Shown here: in pieces, positions 1 to 7,232 of the stretch
Layout of the letters: each line of letters begins with the position of its first letter
Numbering within the stretch: position 1 is the stretch's first letter
NCBI GenBank assembly: GCA_002399345.1
Contig: DHDL01000036.1
Coordinates: 55,888-67,320 of the forward strand
Direction of reading: 5' to 3'
From: Thermoanaerobacterales bacterium UBA4877
GTDB taxonomy: Bacteria > Bacillota > Thermoanaerobacteria > Thermoanaerobacterales > UBA4877
DNA length: 11,433 nucleotides
Position numbers and translations under genes: made by a program
The notes under the pieces: model-generated
What the model was told of the DNA's origin: nothing
Seen by the model: only the letters and a program-made list of their open reading frames with translations
Database searches by the model: none

Positions 1-59
1 CGCGGCCGTTGGGTACTTAGATTAAGAAAAAAGGTGCCCAGTTTATGGAAAGAGAAAGC

Positions 60-1535
60 TTAGTTCTTCTTAAGAAATACGATATCATCAATGCTAGGTT
101 CAAACTTAACCCTTAAACCGGTGCTTTTGTGTTCTTCATCGCAAATAAAACTTAAAGGAATGGACATGGTGAGAGTATCCTCTTTTACATTGTCAATTCT
201 GAAGTTACCCGACCAATAAGGTTTTAGAGGTAAAAACATATCCCGGTATTTCATATATAGATTATCATCCTTATGTACTATTGTTAAAATACCATATCCG
301 GGATTGTAATATGTGCCTTCATATGAGTGCGTTTTGTATGCTTCCATCAGTTGGCTAGATGGCATTTCATACGGTATAGCATCGGGATAAATGGAATGAA
401 ATACGTCAACTTGACAGTCTTTGTAATCTTCTGCTGTAGGTTTTTTATCACTTCTGAATTGGTGGGCCCAATCAATCGGCGAGAGATCCAACAGATAATC
501 GATTAAAGTGTAAAGGACCGTATGCATAATGGATACGGTAGGTGAATGCAGGTTAAGCATGACTGAGATTCCTATGCCATCATCCGGCATAAAGGCTTGT
601 ATACAGCTATATCCTTCGATTTTACCCGTATGTCTGATGATTGACTTTCCTCTGTATTTACCGGTTTTCCATCCCATTGCATATCCATCTGTGGGATATG
701 CTTCTGCAGTGTTAAGATAATCCGGGAAATCTACTTGCTTAGTGGTCATGGTTTCAAAAATTTCTTTAGGAATTAATTGAGCTCCATTGATTGTTTGCCC
801 TTTATTGACTAGGAAGGCAAGCCATTTGCTCATATCTATTGCCGTACAATTAACGGATGCAGCCGGAGCAACCACATCAACATTCCATACTTTAAGTTTG
901 GTAAGTACGCCGTCCAATACCTGATATGGATGAGCAAAATTGCCGGAATCAGTAAGGGATTTTGCACTGCAATTAGCTAAGGTCATACCTAACGGTTCAA
1001 ACAAATAATTTTTCATTATGTCAGTCCATGATCTGCCGGTTATGCTTTCTGCTATGTAACCTATTATGGCATAAATTATGTTGCTGTATTGAGGCTTGCT
1101 TCTAAATGGAGCATTAGGCTGAAGATATGGAAAAACCTCAGAGAATTCTTTTAATGTTTTTGGTACCGGCCATATAGCATCATGTCCGCCAAGACCTGTC
1201 CTGTGGCATAACATATCCCGGAGTGTCATTTCTTTTGTTGCTTTCTCATCCATCATTTTAAAATCCGGAACATAATTTATAATGGGGACGTCATAGTCCA
1301 GTTTACCCTCGCCTACCAACATAGCAATTATTGCGGAAGTCATGGCTTTTGAACAGGAGGCTATACCAAAAAGTGTAGTGTCTGTTACTTTTAATTGGTT
1401 TTCTTTATCTCTCCAACCAAAGGATTTAATATAAGGCTCGCAGTCTTTTTTTATAATGCTTAAAGATAACCCCGGTACATCCCAGTAATCCATTTCCTGC
1501 TTAATTAGTTTGTTTATACTATTCATATCCTTCAT
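60..1535 (-). CDS. Serine hydrolase, S12 beta-lactamase / D-aminopeptidase-like
   Basis: Predicted cytoplasmic serine hydrolase of the penicillin-binding-protein / class C beta-lactamase fold (MEROPS S12), a family that includes D-aminopeptidases, D-Ala-D-Ala carboxypeptidases and esterases. Numbering from the ATG at 1535 (491 residues), the three family motifs are visible: SxxK as S60-C-S-K63 in GIASCSK, YxN as Y150-S-N152, and an HTG triad at 302-304 standing in for KTG. About the last 100 residues, with a YEGTYYNPGYG segment, resemble the small beta-barrel C-terminal domain (DUF3471 type) of this family. There is no signal peptide or membrane segment. An in-frame TTG at 1544 lies only 2 bases from GGAGG (1551-1547), so the ATG at 1535, 11 bases away, is preferred. 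The gene is divergent from the D-peptide operon and has its own -24/-12 promoter, which suggests co-regulation. The fold is well supported; the substrate (D-peptide or D-amino acid amide/ester) is inferred from neighbours. Confidence 0.88.
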   Translation of the reverse strand: MKDMNSINKLIKQEMDYWDVPGLSLSIIKKDCEPYIKSFGWRDKENQLKVTDTTLFGIASCSKAMTSAIIAMLVGEGKLDYDVPIINYVPDFKMMDEKATKEMTLRDMLCHRTGLGGHDAIWPVPKTLKEFSEVFPYLQPNAPFRSKPQYSNIIYAIIGYIAESITGRSWTDIMKNYLFEPLGMTLANCSAKSLTDSGNFAHPYQVLDGVLTKLKVWNVDVVAPAASVNCTAIDMSKWLAFLVNKGQTINGAQLIPKEIFETMTTKQVDFPDYLNTAEAYPTDGYAMGWKTGKYRGKSIIRHTGKIEGYSCIQAFMPDDGIGISVMLNLHSPTVSIMHTVLYTLIDYLLDLSPIDWAHQFRSDKKPTAEDYKDCQVDVFHSIYPDAIPYEMPSSQLMEAYKTHSYEGTYYNPGYGILTIVHKDDNLYMKYRDMFLPLKPYWSGNFRIDNVKEDTLTMSIPLSFICDEEHKSTGLRVKFEPSIDDIVFLKKN

Positions 1536-1579
1536 ACGGATCAATACCTCCTAATTAATAATTATTAATGTTAAAGTAC

Positions 1580-1596
1580 TGCAATTATTATACCAA
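1580..1596 (-). promoter_or_regulatory. Predicted sigma-54 (-24/-12) promoter of the serine hydrolase
   Basis: Read on the minus strand the sequence is TTGGTATAATAATTGCA. The invariant GG (1594-1593) and GC (1582-1581) are separated by exactly 10 bases, and the -12 half TTGCA matches the consensus TGGCACG-N4-TTGCW fully. The predicted transcript start is near 1569, giving a leader of about 34 bases before the ATG at 1535 with GGAGG inside it. Its partner on the other strand at 1817-1833 and the nearby sigma-54 activator gene make chance less likely. No experiment supports it here. Confidence 0.72.
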
Positions 1597-1624
1597 AATA
1601 AAAAGAGTAGTGATCAAAAATAAT

Positions 1625-1644
1625 GATATAAATTGGCTTATATC
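1625..1644. repeat. Inverted repeat GATATAA-N6-TTATATC
   Basis: A perfect 7-bp dyad with a 6-base spacer lies between the two divergent sigma-54 promoters, about 56-75 bases upstream of the predicted minus-strand start. It has the size of a protein operator, but the surrounding DNA is very AT-rich, so a chance origin is possible. Confidence 0.35.
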
Positions 1645-1688
1645 TTAAGAGGCTTGTCAATTATATATGGTCGGTAGATCTGATTTTG

Positions 1689-1697
1689 TGCTATAAT
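1689..1697 (+). promoter_or_regulatory. Possible extended -10 sigma-A promoter
   Basis: TGCTATAAT is a perfect extended -10 element (TGn + TATAAT) directed toward the permease operon about 185 bases downstream. No convincing -35 box lies 16-18 bases upstream. It might give low basal expression independent of sigma-54. In such AT-rich DNA this is only a candidate. Confidence 0.3.
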
Positions 1698-1702
1698 AAA
1701 TT

Positions 1703-1714
1703 TTATAACTTACA
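1703..1714. promoter_or_regulatory. Candidate upstream activator site (TTATAACTTACA)
   Basis: This 12-mer occurs again at 7206-7217, in the leader of the sigma-54 activator gene. Here it lies midway between the two divergent -24/-12 promoters: roughly 130-141 bases upstream of the predicted plus start (about 1844) and 134-145 upstream of the predicted minus start (about 1569), typical distances for an enhancer site. Further ACTTA/TAAGT half-sites follow at about 1718-1722, 1741-1745 and 1765-1769, the latter two being part of an AATAAGT-N19-ACTTATT dyad (1739-1771). The repeat is seen directly; its role as a binding site is inference. Confidence 0.45.
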
Positions 1715-1816
1715 TTTACTTATATATGAATGAGTTTTAATAAGTCTTGATTGGATTAAAATAAACTTATTTTATAAATAACAAAACAAATAGTAGTTTT
1801 TTTAGACGGCTGCAAA

Positions 1817-1833
1817 TTGGTATTGATTTCGCT
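1817..1833 (+). promoter_or_regulatory. Predicted sigma-54 (-24/-12) promoter of the permease-hydrolase operon
   Basis: The sequence TTGGTATTGATTTCGCT has GG at 1819-1820 and GC at 1831-1832 with the required 10-base spacing. It departs from the consensus TGGCACG-N4-TTGCW mainly in the middle of the -24 half and at one T of the -12 half (C instead of T). The predicted start is near 1844, about 37 bases before the permease ATG, leaving room for AAAGGAGG at 1867-1874. It mirrors the promoter at 1580-1596. Confidence 0.7.
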
Positions 1834-1880
1834 TTAGCATTATATAAATATACATAAAAAAATATTAAAGGAGGAAGGTT

Positions 1881-3278
1881 ATGGGTCCCCAAAAAAAAGT
1901 AGACATGACGACTAGTAAAACGGGATTTAAAAATGAAATTGGTGTTTTTGGCGGCGTGAGCATCATTGGCGGAATTATGATCGGTTCAGGTATTTTTTAT
2001 TTAGGTTCATACGTATTGGAACGAACGCAAATGAGTTTGGGCCTATCCCTGCTATGCTGGATAATTGGAGGGATTGTGTCCCTGCTGGGAGGGTTATGCT
2101 TTGCCGAATTAGGATCATCCTGCCCTAAATCTGGTGGCCTGGTCGTTTATTTGGATGAAGCCTATCATCCTATTGTAGGTTATATGTTTGGTTTCACAAG
2201 CTGGCTGCTCAGTGGCGCAGGATCAATTGCAGCAGTGGCTATTGCAATGCCAACCGCATTTAGAGGTTATATGCCATTATCAGATATGACAATAAAGATA
2301 ATCGCCATAGCATTAATCGTAGGTTTGACAGCATATAATTCATTGGGAATTAAACAAGGGACAATATTGCAGAATGCCGCGATGATCGCAAAATTAATTC
2401 CTATCATAGCAATTATCATTGGGGCACTCCTGTTTGGTAAGCAAAGTCCTGATTTAAGCTTGATTCCTGCCGGTGGTGCAGATGTCAGCTTTAGTAAAAT
2501 AATTAGTATGATTTCTTTCGCAGTAGTAGCTACCCTATGGGCTTATGAAGGCTGGACCAACTTAAATTCTCTTGCTGAAGAAATGAAGGATCCAGCTAGG
2601 AATTTGCCAAAAGCTTTACTTATTGGGATAGGTGCTGTTACCGTGCTTTATACATTATTCTATTTTGCGATATATAAGGTTGTTCCATATGGGCAAATTG
2701 TACGCATGATCAAAAGCGGGAATCTATATATAGGAACAGAAGCAGCAAAAAGTATTTTCGGCAACATTGGCGGTAGCTTGGTGCTTGTAACCATGCTAAT
2801 AGCTATGTTTAGTTCTTTAAATGGAATGATTATTTCTTTTCCCCGTAACTATTATGCCATGGCAAAGGAAGGACATTTTTTTAAGAGCTATGGTAAGTTA
2901 CATCCTAAATATAATGTTCCTACGACATCATTGGTTGGGCAGGCAATTATCGCAAGTATTTTAGTGCTTTTACGGGATTTAGATCAATTAACTTCTTTAG
3001 TAGTGTTTACCGGGATGATATTCAACTTATTAGGCGTAATTGCCGTCATTGTATACAGAAAAAAATTCCCAAATCTTGAGAGGCCTTATAAAGCCTGGGG
3101 ATATCCTGTTACAGTTATTATCAGCATTGCTTTGTTTGCAGGATTGATGATTAACAATTTAATGGAGGATCCTGTTACAGCTTTAATTGGTTTGATAGTA
3201 CCGGCAGCCGGCGCTGTTGTTTATTTAATATTCGATAGGAAGTTGAAATCGGAAAATAATGTAAACAGGGAGGTTTAA
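1881..3278 (+). CDS. APC-superfamily amino acid permease (LAT-like)
   Basis: A 465-residue integral membrane transporter of the amino acid-polyamine-organocation superfamily, most like the LAT / serine-threonine exchanger group. Evidence is the family signature IGSGIF at about residues 34-39 in TM1, the GGIVSLLGGLCFAELG segment of TM2 (62-78), the FPRNYYAMAKEG loop (320-331) followed by HPKYNVPT (341-348), and RPYKAWGYPV (401-410) before the last helices. About 12 hydrophobic helices can be counted, with short cytosolic ends. GGAGG at 1870-1874 sits 6 bases from the ATG. It is first in the operon, and the next gene starts 3 bases after its stop, so translation is probably coupled. The transport family is clear. 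The cargo is inferred: amino acids, D-amino acids, or small peptide/acyl derivatives handled by the downstream hydrolases. It could instead exchange an amino acid product outward. Confidence 0.93.
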   Translation: MGPQKKVDMTTSKTGFKNEIGVFGGVSIIGGIMIGSGIFYLGSYVLERTQMSLGLSLLCWIIGGIVSLLGGLCFAELGSSCPKSGGLVVYLDEAYHPIVGYMFGFTSWLLSGAGSIAAVAIAMPTAFRGYMPLSDMTIKIIAIALIVGLTAYNSLGIKQGTILQNAAMIAKLIPIIAIIIGALLFGKQSPDLSLIPAGGADVSFSKIISMISFAVVATLWAYEGWTNLNSLAEEMKDPARNLPKALLIGIGAVTVLYTLFYFAIYKVVPYGQIVRMIKSGNLYIGTEAAKSIFGNIGGSLVLVTMLIAMFSSLNGMIISFPRNYYAMAKEGHFFKSYGKLHPKYNVPTTSLVGQAIIASILVLLRDLDQLTSLVVFTGMIFNLLGVIAVIVYRKKFPNLERPYKAWGYPVTVIISIALFAGLMINNLMEDPVTALIGLIVPAAGAVVYLIFDRKLKSENNVNREV

Positions 3279-3281
3279 GAA

Positions 3282-4310
3282 ATGGGTTTACCTAGAAATT
3301 GTGAAATAAGCATTCGCAGTAAGTTTAAAAAAGGTGGAAGGAATCTAATTACTGATGTTCCTAATGTAAAGGTAGGACAAGTAACCTTAAAGAATGAGGA
3401 GAAGGATATCCATACGGGAGTCACAGCCATTTTACCCCATACAGGCAATCTTTTCAGAAACAAAGTAATGGCTGGAGCTTCTATAATAAATGGATTTGGC
3501 AAAAGTGTCGGCTTGGTTCAAATTGAAGAGTTGGGAAATATTGAAACACCAATTATAATGACAAATACATTTGGCGTAGGAACAGCCATTAATGCATTAA
3601 CAAAATATATGCTCAAGGATAACGAGGATATAGGGACGACCACAAGTACTGTAAATTGCCTTGTCACAGAGTGCAATGACGGTGAACTGAATGACATCAG
3701 GGGAATGCACGTTACGGAAGAAAATGTACTTAAAGCTTTGGAAAATTGTGGAGATGTGTTTGAAGAAGGCGCGGTTGGGGCAGGTACCGGCATGTGCTGC
3801 CTTGGCGTAAAAGGCGGAATTGGATCGGCTTCACGACTTGTACCTTGTGATGGTAAAGGTTATACAATCGGAGCCATTTTGATGTCTAATTTTGGAATGC
3901 CCGGAAATTTGATGATAGATGGCAGAAGAATTGATACAGAGAATAAAGCACCGAAAAGTAAAGTTGAAAAGGGATCGACTATTATAATAATAGCAACAGA
4001 TATACCACTTAATGAAAGACAATTAAAGCGGGTGTCAAAACGAGCCACAGTAGCTTTGAGCAGGACGGGTTCGTTCATTGGAAACGGTAGTGGAGATATT
4101 GCTATTGCTTTTTCTAACACTAATATAGTGCCACATTACAGTAAAAAAAATATAATTGAAACTAAAATGTTCCATGACGATGCTATGGACAAAGTTTTTG
4201 AGGCAACTGCAGAAGTGGTAGAAGAAGCTATAATCAGCTCGATCTATCATGCGGAAACTGTAAAAGGCATCAGGGGTAATGAGGTATTTGGTTTAAGAGA
4301 ATTTTTATAG
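3282..4310 (+). CDS. P1-family (DmpA/BapA-like) aminopeptidase
   Basis: A 342-residue member of peptidase family P1, the Ntn-like autoprocessing aminopeptidases. Characterised relatives are DmpA (L-aminopeptidase / D-amidase-esterase) and BapA (beta-peptidyl aminopeptidase). Visible signatures are NTFGVGTAINAL (95-106), ECNDGELNDIRG (130-141), GAVGAGTG (163-170), SNFG (202-205), KGSTIIIIATD (230-240) and GNGSGDIAIAFS (267-278). By comparison with DmpA, self-cleavage is expected between G231 and S232, freeing Ser232 as the N-terminal nucleophile. N203 and S270 match the expected oxyanion and supporting positions; S270 lies 38 residues after the nucleophile, as in DmpA. Length is typical and there is no signal peptide. 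The ribosome site GGGAGG overlaps the end of the permease gene. It probably removes N-terminal residues from peptides or amides that ordinary peptidases handle poorly. The family is sure; the stereochemical preference is not visible. Confidence 0.92.
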   Translation: MGLPRNCEISIRSKFKKGGRNLITDVPNVKVGQVTLKNEEKDIHTGVTAILPHTGNLFRNKVMAGASIINGFGKSVGLVQIEELGNIETPIIMTNTFGVGTAINALTKYMLKDNEDIGTTTSTVNCLVTECNDGELNDIRGMHVTEENVLKALENCGDVFEEGAVGAGTGMCCLGVKGGIGSASRLVPCDGKGYTIGAILMSNFGMPGNLMIDGRRIDTENKAPKSKVEKGSTIIIIATDIPLNERQLKRVSKRATVALSRTGSFIGNGSGDIAIAFSNTNIVPHYSKKNIIETKMFHDDAMDKVFEATAEVVEEAIISSIYHAETVKGIRGNEVFGLREFL

Positions 4311-4324
4311 AATCGGGAGATAAG

Positions 4325-5122
4325 ATGAAAATATTTATCAGCGCCGATATAGAGGGTGTGACTGGTGTTACCAGTTGGTGCGAAACAAGGTATGGCGGTC
4401 AGGGATATGAAGCAGCTTGCAAGCAAATGACGCTGGAGGTTGCAGCAGCATGTAGAGCAGCCATGAGACTCGGGTACAAGGTTGTTGTTAAAGATGGGCA
4501 TGGAGATGCTTTAAATATAGATATAGAGATGTTGCCCGAAGGCGTGCAGTTAATCCGGGGCTGGATGACTTCTCCGGCATCCATGATGGGTGGATTAGAT
4601 GAAAGCTTTGATGCGGCTGTTTACATTGGGTATCATTCTCCAGAGGGGAGTGATACCAGCTCTCTTGCTCATACCATTGAGCATAATTTATTCAATTGGA
4701 TAACAATCAATGGAGAATTAGCCTCGGAATTTTTATTAAATTCACTTTGGGCAACAGCCCATAAGGTTCCTTCCATATTTATATCAGGAGATGAAGGGAT
4801 ATGCCGACTTGCAAAAAAAAGTCAACCTAAGATTTATACAGTGGTAACAAAGAAGGGAATTGGTAATGCCTCATGGAATATTCACCCTAAAGAAGCTATA
4901 GAAGAAATTGAAGAGGGCGTTGGAGAATCATTAGAAGCTAAAATAGGATTGATGTCAATTAAAAAAGAATATGATTTGGTAATTAATTTTAAAGAACATC
5001 AAAATGCAAGAAGAGCATCATGGTATCCAGGAGCTAAGCAAATGGACAGCAATACAGTTAGATATATAGCAAAAACGCCTCGGGAATTAAGCGTGGCACA
5101 TATGTTTATGACCGGGATATAA
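4325..5122 (+). CDS. M55 family D-aminopeptidase (DppA-like)
   Basis: A 265-residue cytoplasmic zinc aminopeptidase of family M55. The type member is Bacillus subtilis DppA, which releases N-terminal D-amino acids such as D-Ala. The N-terminus MKIFISADIEGVTGV carries the SxDxEG signature, with D8 and E10 as metal ligands. H59 (in KDGHG), H104 (in GYHSPEG) and E131 (in INGELASEF) fit the remaining ligands, and H116 (in LAHTIEH) the catalytic histidine position. Length is normal. The start is 14 bases after the preceding stop, with a GGGAGAT ribosome site. In B. subtilis dppA heads an ABC dipeptide-transporter operon; here the transporter is an APC permease instead. It probably acts after or beside the P1 peptidase to split D-residue dipeptides. 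Family assignment is strong; exact substrate is inferred. Confidence 0.93.
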   Translation: MKIFISADIEGVTGVTSWCETRYGGQGYEAACKQMTLEVAAACRAAMRLGYKVVVKDGHGDALNIDIEMLPEGVQLIRGWMTSPASMMGGLDESFDAAVYIGYHSPEGSDTSSLAHTIEHNLFNWITINGELASEFLLNSLWATAHKVPSIFISGDEGICRLAKKSQPKIYTVVTKKGIGNASWNIHPKEAIEEIEEGVGESLEAKIGLMSIKKEYDLVINFKEHQNARRASWYPGAKQMDSNTVRYIAKTPRELSVAHMFMTGI

Positions 5123-5172
5123 AATTGGGCTAACTGTTATGACCCGTATATGACATAAAAAGGAGGGGGCAT

Positions 5173-6768
5173 TTGAAAGTGAGCGATGATTTTGAGTATG
5201 ATTTAATTATTAAAAATGCCAGAATTATTGATGGTACTAATGCACACTGGTTTCGGGGAGACGTTGGCATCAAAGATGGAAAAATAGCAAGTGTTGGCAT
5301 TCTTAATAAATCTTGTGCAAAGGAGACCGTGGATGCTGAGGATCAGTATCTTGTGCCTGGATTCATAGATATACATTGTCACAGTGACAATACTTTGTTT
5401 GATTATCCCTTGGCGGAAAGCAGAATTCTGCAGGGCGTTACAACAGAATTAGGCGGTAATTGTGGAATTTCTCCTGCACCTGTGAACCCTGACAAAGTAA
5501 AGCTGCTCAAAGATTATGCAGGGCATTTGGAATACAATTGGCAGAGACTCTCGGAGTATTTAGGAATATTGGAGGATAAAGGTACAAGCACCAATTTTGG
5601 AACTCTGGTAGGTCAGGGTACCATACGGTTGGCCGTTATAGGATTTGAAAATAGAAAACCCACTGAAAAGGAAATGGAGGAAATGATTCAGTTGCTTAGA
5701 CAGGCTATGGACGATGGTGCCTATGGCATGTCCAGTGGATTAATTTATCCTCCGGGATGTTACTCTGATGTGGATGAAATGGCGGAGTTGGTCAAGGAAT
5801 TGAAACGATATGGGGGGTTTTATGCTACCCATATGCGCGATGAAGCTACAAAGACTGTAGAGGCTGTAAAAGAAGCCCTTGAGGTCTGTAAGCGTGCAGG
5901 TGTGCCCTTGGAGATATCCCATCATAAGATTATAAGGAAAACTCATTGGGAGCTTGATTGTAAAACAACCGTTGCAATGATTGAAAAGGCAAGACGGGAT
6001 GGACTTGATGTTACTGCTGACCAATACCCGTATAACGCATCTTCTACAACCATGGACAGCAATGTTCCTCTTTGGGGTTTTGAAGGAGGAATGGAGAAAA
6101 TGCTTCAAAGACTCCAGACTCCCGAGATCCGGGAAAAACTTAAAGCGGAGAGCAATGCAAGTCATGTTGGGAGATGGGGGGATATTTTTGTATCCTATGC
6201 CGAAAGTGAAAAGAATGCTTGGACCATAGGAAAATCAATTGCCGAGATTGCAGAGATCAGGGGAGTAGATCCCGCAGATGCATGTTTTGATTTGATTGTA
6301 GAAGAAAAAGGAAGAGTCAACGAAGTGAATTACGGTATGTGTGAGGAAGATATTGAGTATATTATGTCTCAGCGTTTTACTATGATTGGTTCCGATGGAT
6401 ATGCAGCTTCCCTGGATTATCCAGGGTTACCGCATCCCAGATGGTATGGAACATTTCCCAGAGTTATTTCACATTATTGCAGAGACAGAAGACTATTCCC
6501 ATTGGAAACCGCTATTTATAAGATGACAGGCTTGCCCGCATCACGAATTGGATTACCCGATAGAGGGCTTATTAAAGAAGGTATGTGGGCTGATTTAGTT
6601 CTGCTGAACTTTGAAGACATTAAGGACACTCCGGATTACAACTCACCAAAAGCCGCATGCAGAGGTATTTTAAAAGTGTTTGTGAATGGTGTATTAACTG
6701 CAGAAAACGGAACTCATACAGGCAAAAAATCCGGAAAAATATTGAGGAAAGGAACAAAAGAACGTTAA
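5173..6768 (+). CDS. D-aminoacylase (N-acyl-D-amino-acid deacylase)
   Basis: A 531-residue zinc amidohydrolase of the D-aminoacylase family, which hydrolyses N-acyl-D-amino acids to a D-amino acid and an organic acid. Visible motifs include the HxH pair H68/H70 in IDIHCHSDN, C97 in ELGGNCGISPAP (the unusual cysteine metal ligand of this family), H220 in ATHMRDE, H250 in EISHHK, and the catalytic aspartate D408 in IGSDG. They are followed by HPRWYGTFPRV (421-431) and a C-terminal beta-sandwich piece ending with WADLVLLNFE and GILKVFVNG. The start is TTG at 5173, 6 bases after GGAGG inside AGGAGGGGG (5161-5169); a GTG at 5179 is 12 bases away and less likely. It lies 50 bases after the M55 gene and just before the operon terminator. 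Specificity for D- over L- or dipeptide substrates is inferred from family and context. Confidence 0.9.
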   Translation: MKVSDDFEYDLIIKNARIIDGTNAHWFRGDVGIKDGKIASVGILNKSCAKETVDAEDQYLVPGFIDIHCHSDNTLFDYPLAESRILQGVTTELGGNCGISPAPVNPDKVKLLKDYAGHLEYNWQRLSEYLGILEDKGTSTNFGTLVGQGTIRLAVIGFENRKPTEKEMEEMIQLLRQAMDDGAYGMSSGLIYPPGCYSDVDEMAELVKELKRYGGFYATHMRDEATKTVEAVKEALEVCKRAGVPLEISHHKIIRKTHWELDCKTTVAMIEKARRDGLDVTADQYPYNASSTTMDSNVPLWGFEGGMEKMLQRLQTPEIREKLKAESNASHVGRWGDIFVSYAESEKNAWTIGKSIAEIAEIRGVDPADACFDLIVEEKGRVNEVNYGMCEEDIEYIMSQRFTMIGSDGYAASLDYPGLPHPRWYGTFPRVISHYCRDRRLFPLETAIYKMTGLPASRIGLPDRGLIKEGMWADLVLLNFEDIKDTPDYNSPKAACRGILKVFVNGVLTAENGTHTGKKSGKILRKGTKER

Positions 6769-6785
6769 TTTCCTAAATAAGTCGG

Positions 6786-6824
6786 GGCTGTTACATGGTT
6801 AAATTATGTAACAGCCTGTTTTTT
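6786..6824 (+). terminator. Rho-independent terminator of the permease-hydrolase operon
   Basis: A perfect 11-bp stem, GGCTGTTACAT (6786-6796) with ATGTAACAGCC (6806-6816), has a 9-base loop and is followed by TGTTTTTT. It begins 17 bases after the D-aminoacylase stop, so it closes the operon and separates it from the activator gene. Confidence 0.92.
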
Positions 6825-7121
6825 GATAAATTTTCCATAAGGCTGGGTAATTATATAAAAAAGTGTGTAGTATTAATTTGAAGTGAAAAAAGCAGTAATA
6901 ATTAAGTGAATTATGTAGGTTGATCTACCCATGAGGCATAATTAACTAGTTTCTTTCATAGATGTACAATAATAATGATTTTAACTATTGGAAGGTTATA
7001 TCATTCAAATACCATATTTTTGAAAACATTATATTGGCCAGGCCGTATGAGTACAGCCTAAGACAGTAAGAAAGATCTTGATGAAGATAGGAAAACTATA
7101 AATGTAAGAGTTATGAATACC
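6825..7121. other. Non-coding AT-rich spacer with a nested dyad
   Basis: No convincing gene or RNA gene is seen in this stretch between the operon terminator and the activator promoter. The clearest structure is a nested inverted repeat: AATTATG (6909-6915) with CATAATT (6937-6943), enclosing GTAG (6915-6918) with CTAC (6925-6928). A looser AGGC...GCCT pair flanks 7040-7059. The first could be an operator or a small hairpin; no function is claimed. Confidence 0.4.
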
Positions 7122-7150
7122 TTGACACAATTTTGGATAAGCTGTACTAT
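7122..7150 (+). promoter_or_regulatory. Predicted sigma-A promoter of the activator gene
   Basis: A perfect -35 TTGACA (7122-7127) is separated by exactly 17 bases from a -10 TACTAT (7145-7150). The predicted start near 7157 leaves an unusually long leader of about 275 bases before the preferred start codon at 7433, or about 200 before the upstream ATG at 7355. A housekeeping promoter is normal for a sigma-54 activator gene. Confidence 0.65.
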
Positions 7151-7206
7151 TATACGTAGGACCATTCTTACAATAATTAAGACTTTTCACTTAAGAAATA
7201 TTAGGT

Positions 7207-7232
7207 TATAACTTACACATTTTGAAGTTATA
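7207..7232. promoter_or_regulatory. Dyad TATAACTT-N10-AAGTTATA in the activator leader
   Basis: Perfect 8-bp inverted repeat arms at 7207-7214 and 7225-7232, 10 bases apart. The left half belongs to the 12-mer TTATAACTTACA that is also found at 1703-1714 between the divergent sigma-54 promoters. The dyad lies about 50-75 bases downstream of the predicted start at 7157, a place where a bound protein could block elongation, so negative autoregulation is one reading. An RNA hairpin in the leader is another. Confidence 0.5.

Noticed and set aside
10..40. A 7-bp hairpin (10-16 with 34-40) downstream of the serine hydrolase stop, as a possible terminator.
   Set aside because: On the minus strand the T-run falls inside the 17-base loop rather than after the stem, so it does not look like an intrinsic terminator; the window edge prevents further judgement.
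1635..1650. TTGGCTTATATC as another possible -24 element in the divergent spacer.
   Set aside because: No GC dinucleotide occurs at the required 10-base distance, so it fails the -24/-12 spacing rule.
3831..4250. Open frames on the minus strand within the P1 peptidase gene, and similar frames opposite other genes.
   Set aside because: They lack ribosome sites, have no recognisable protein features, and lie opposite strongly supported genes.
6909..6943. Nested dyad in the spacer after the operon as a possible riboswitch or small RNA.
   Set aside because: The stems are only 4-7 bp with no conserved aptamer core recognised and no terminator nearby; kept only as a note in the spacer entry.
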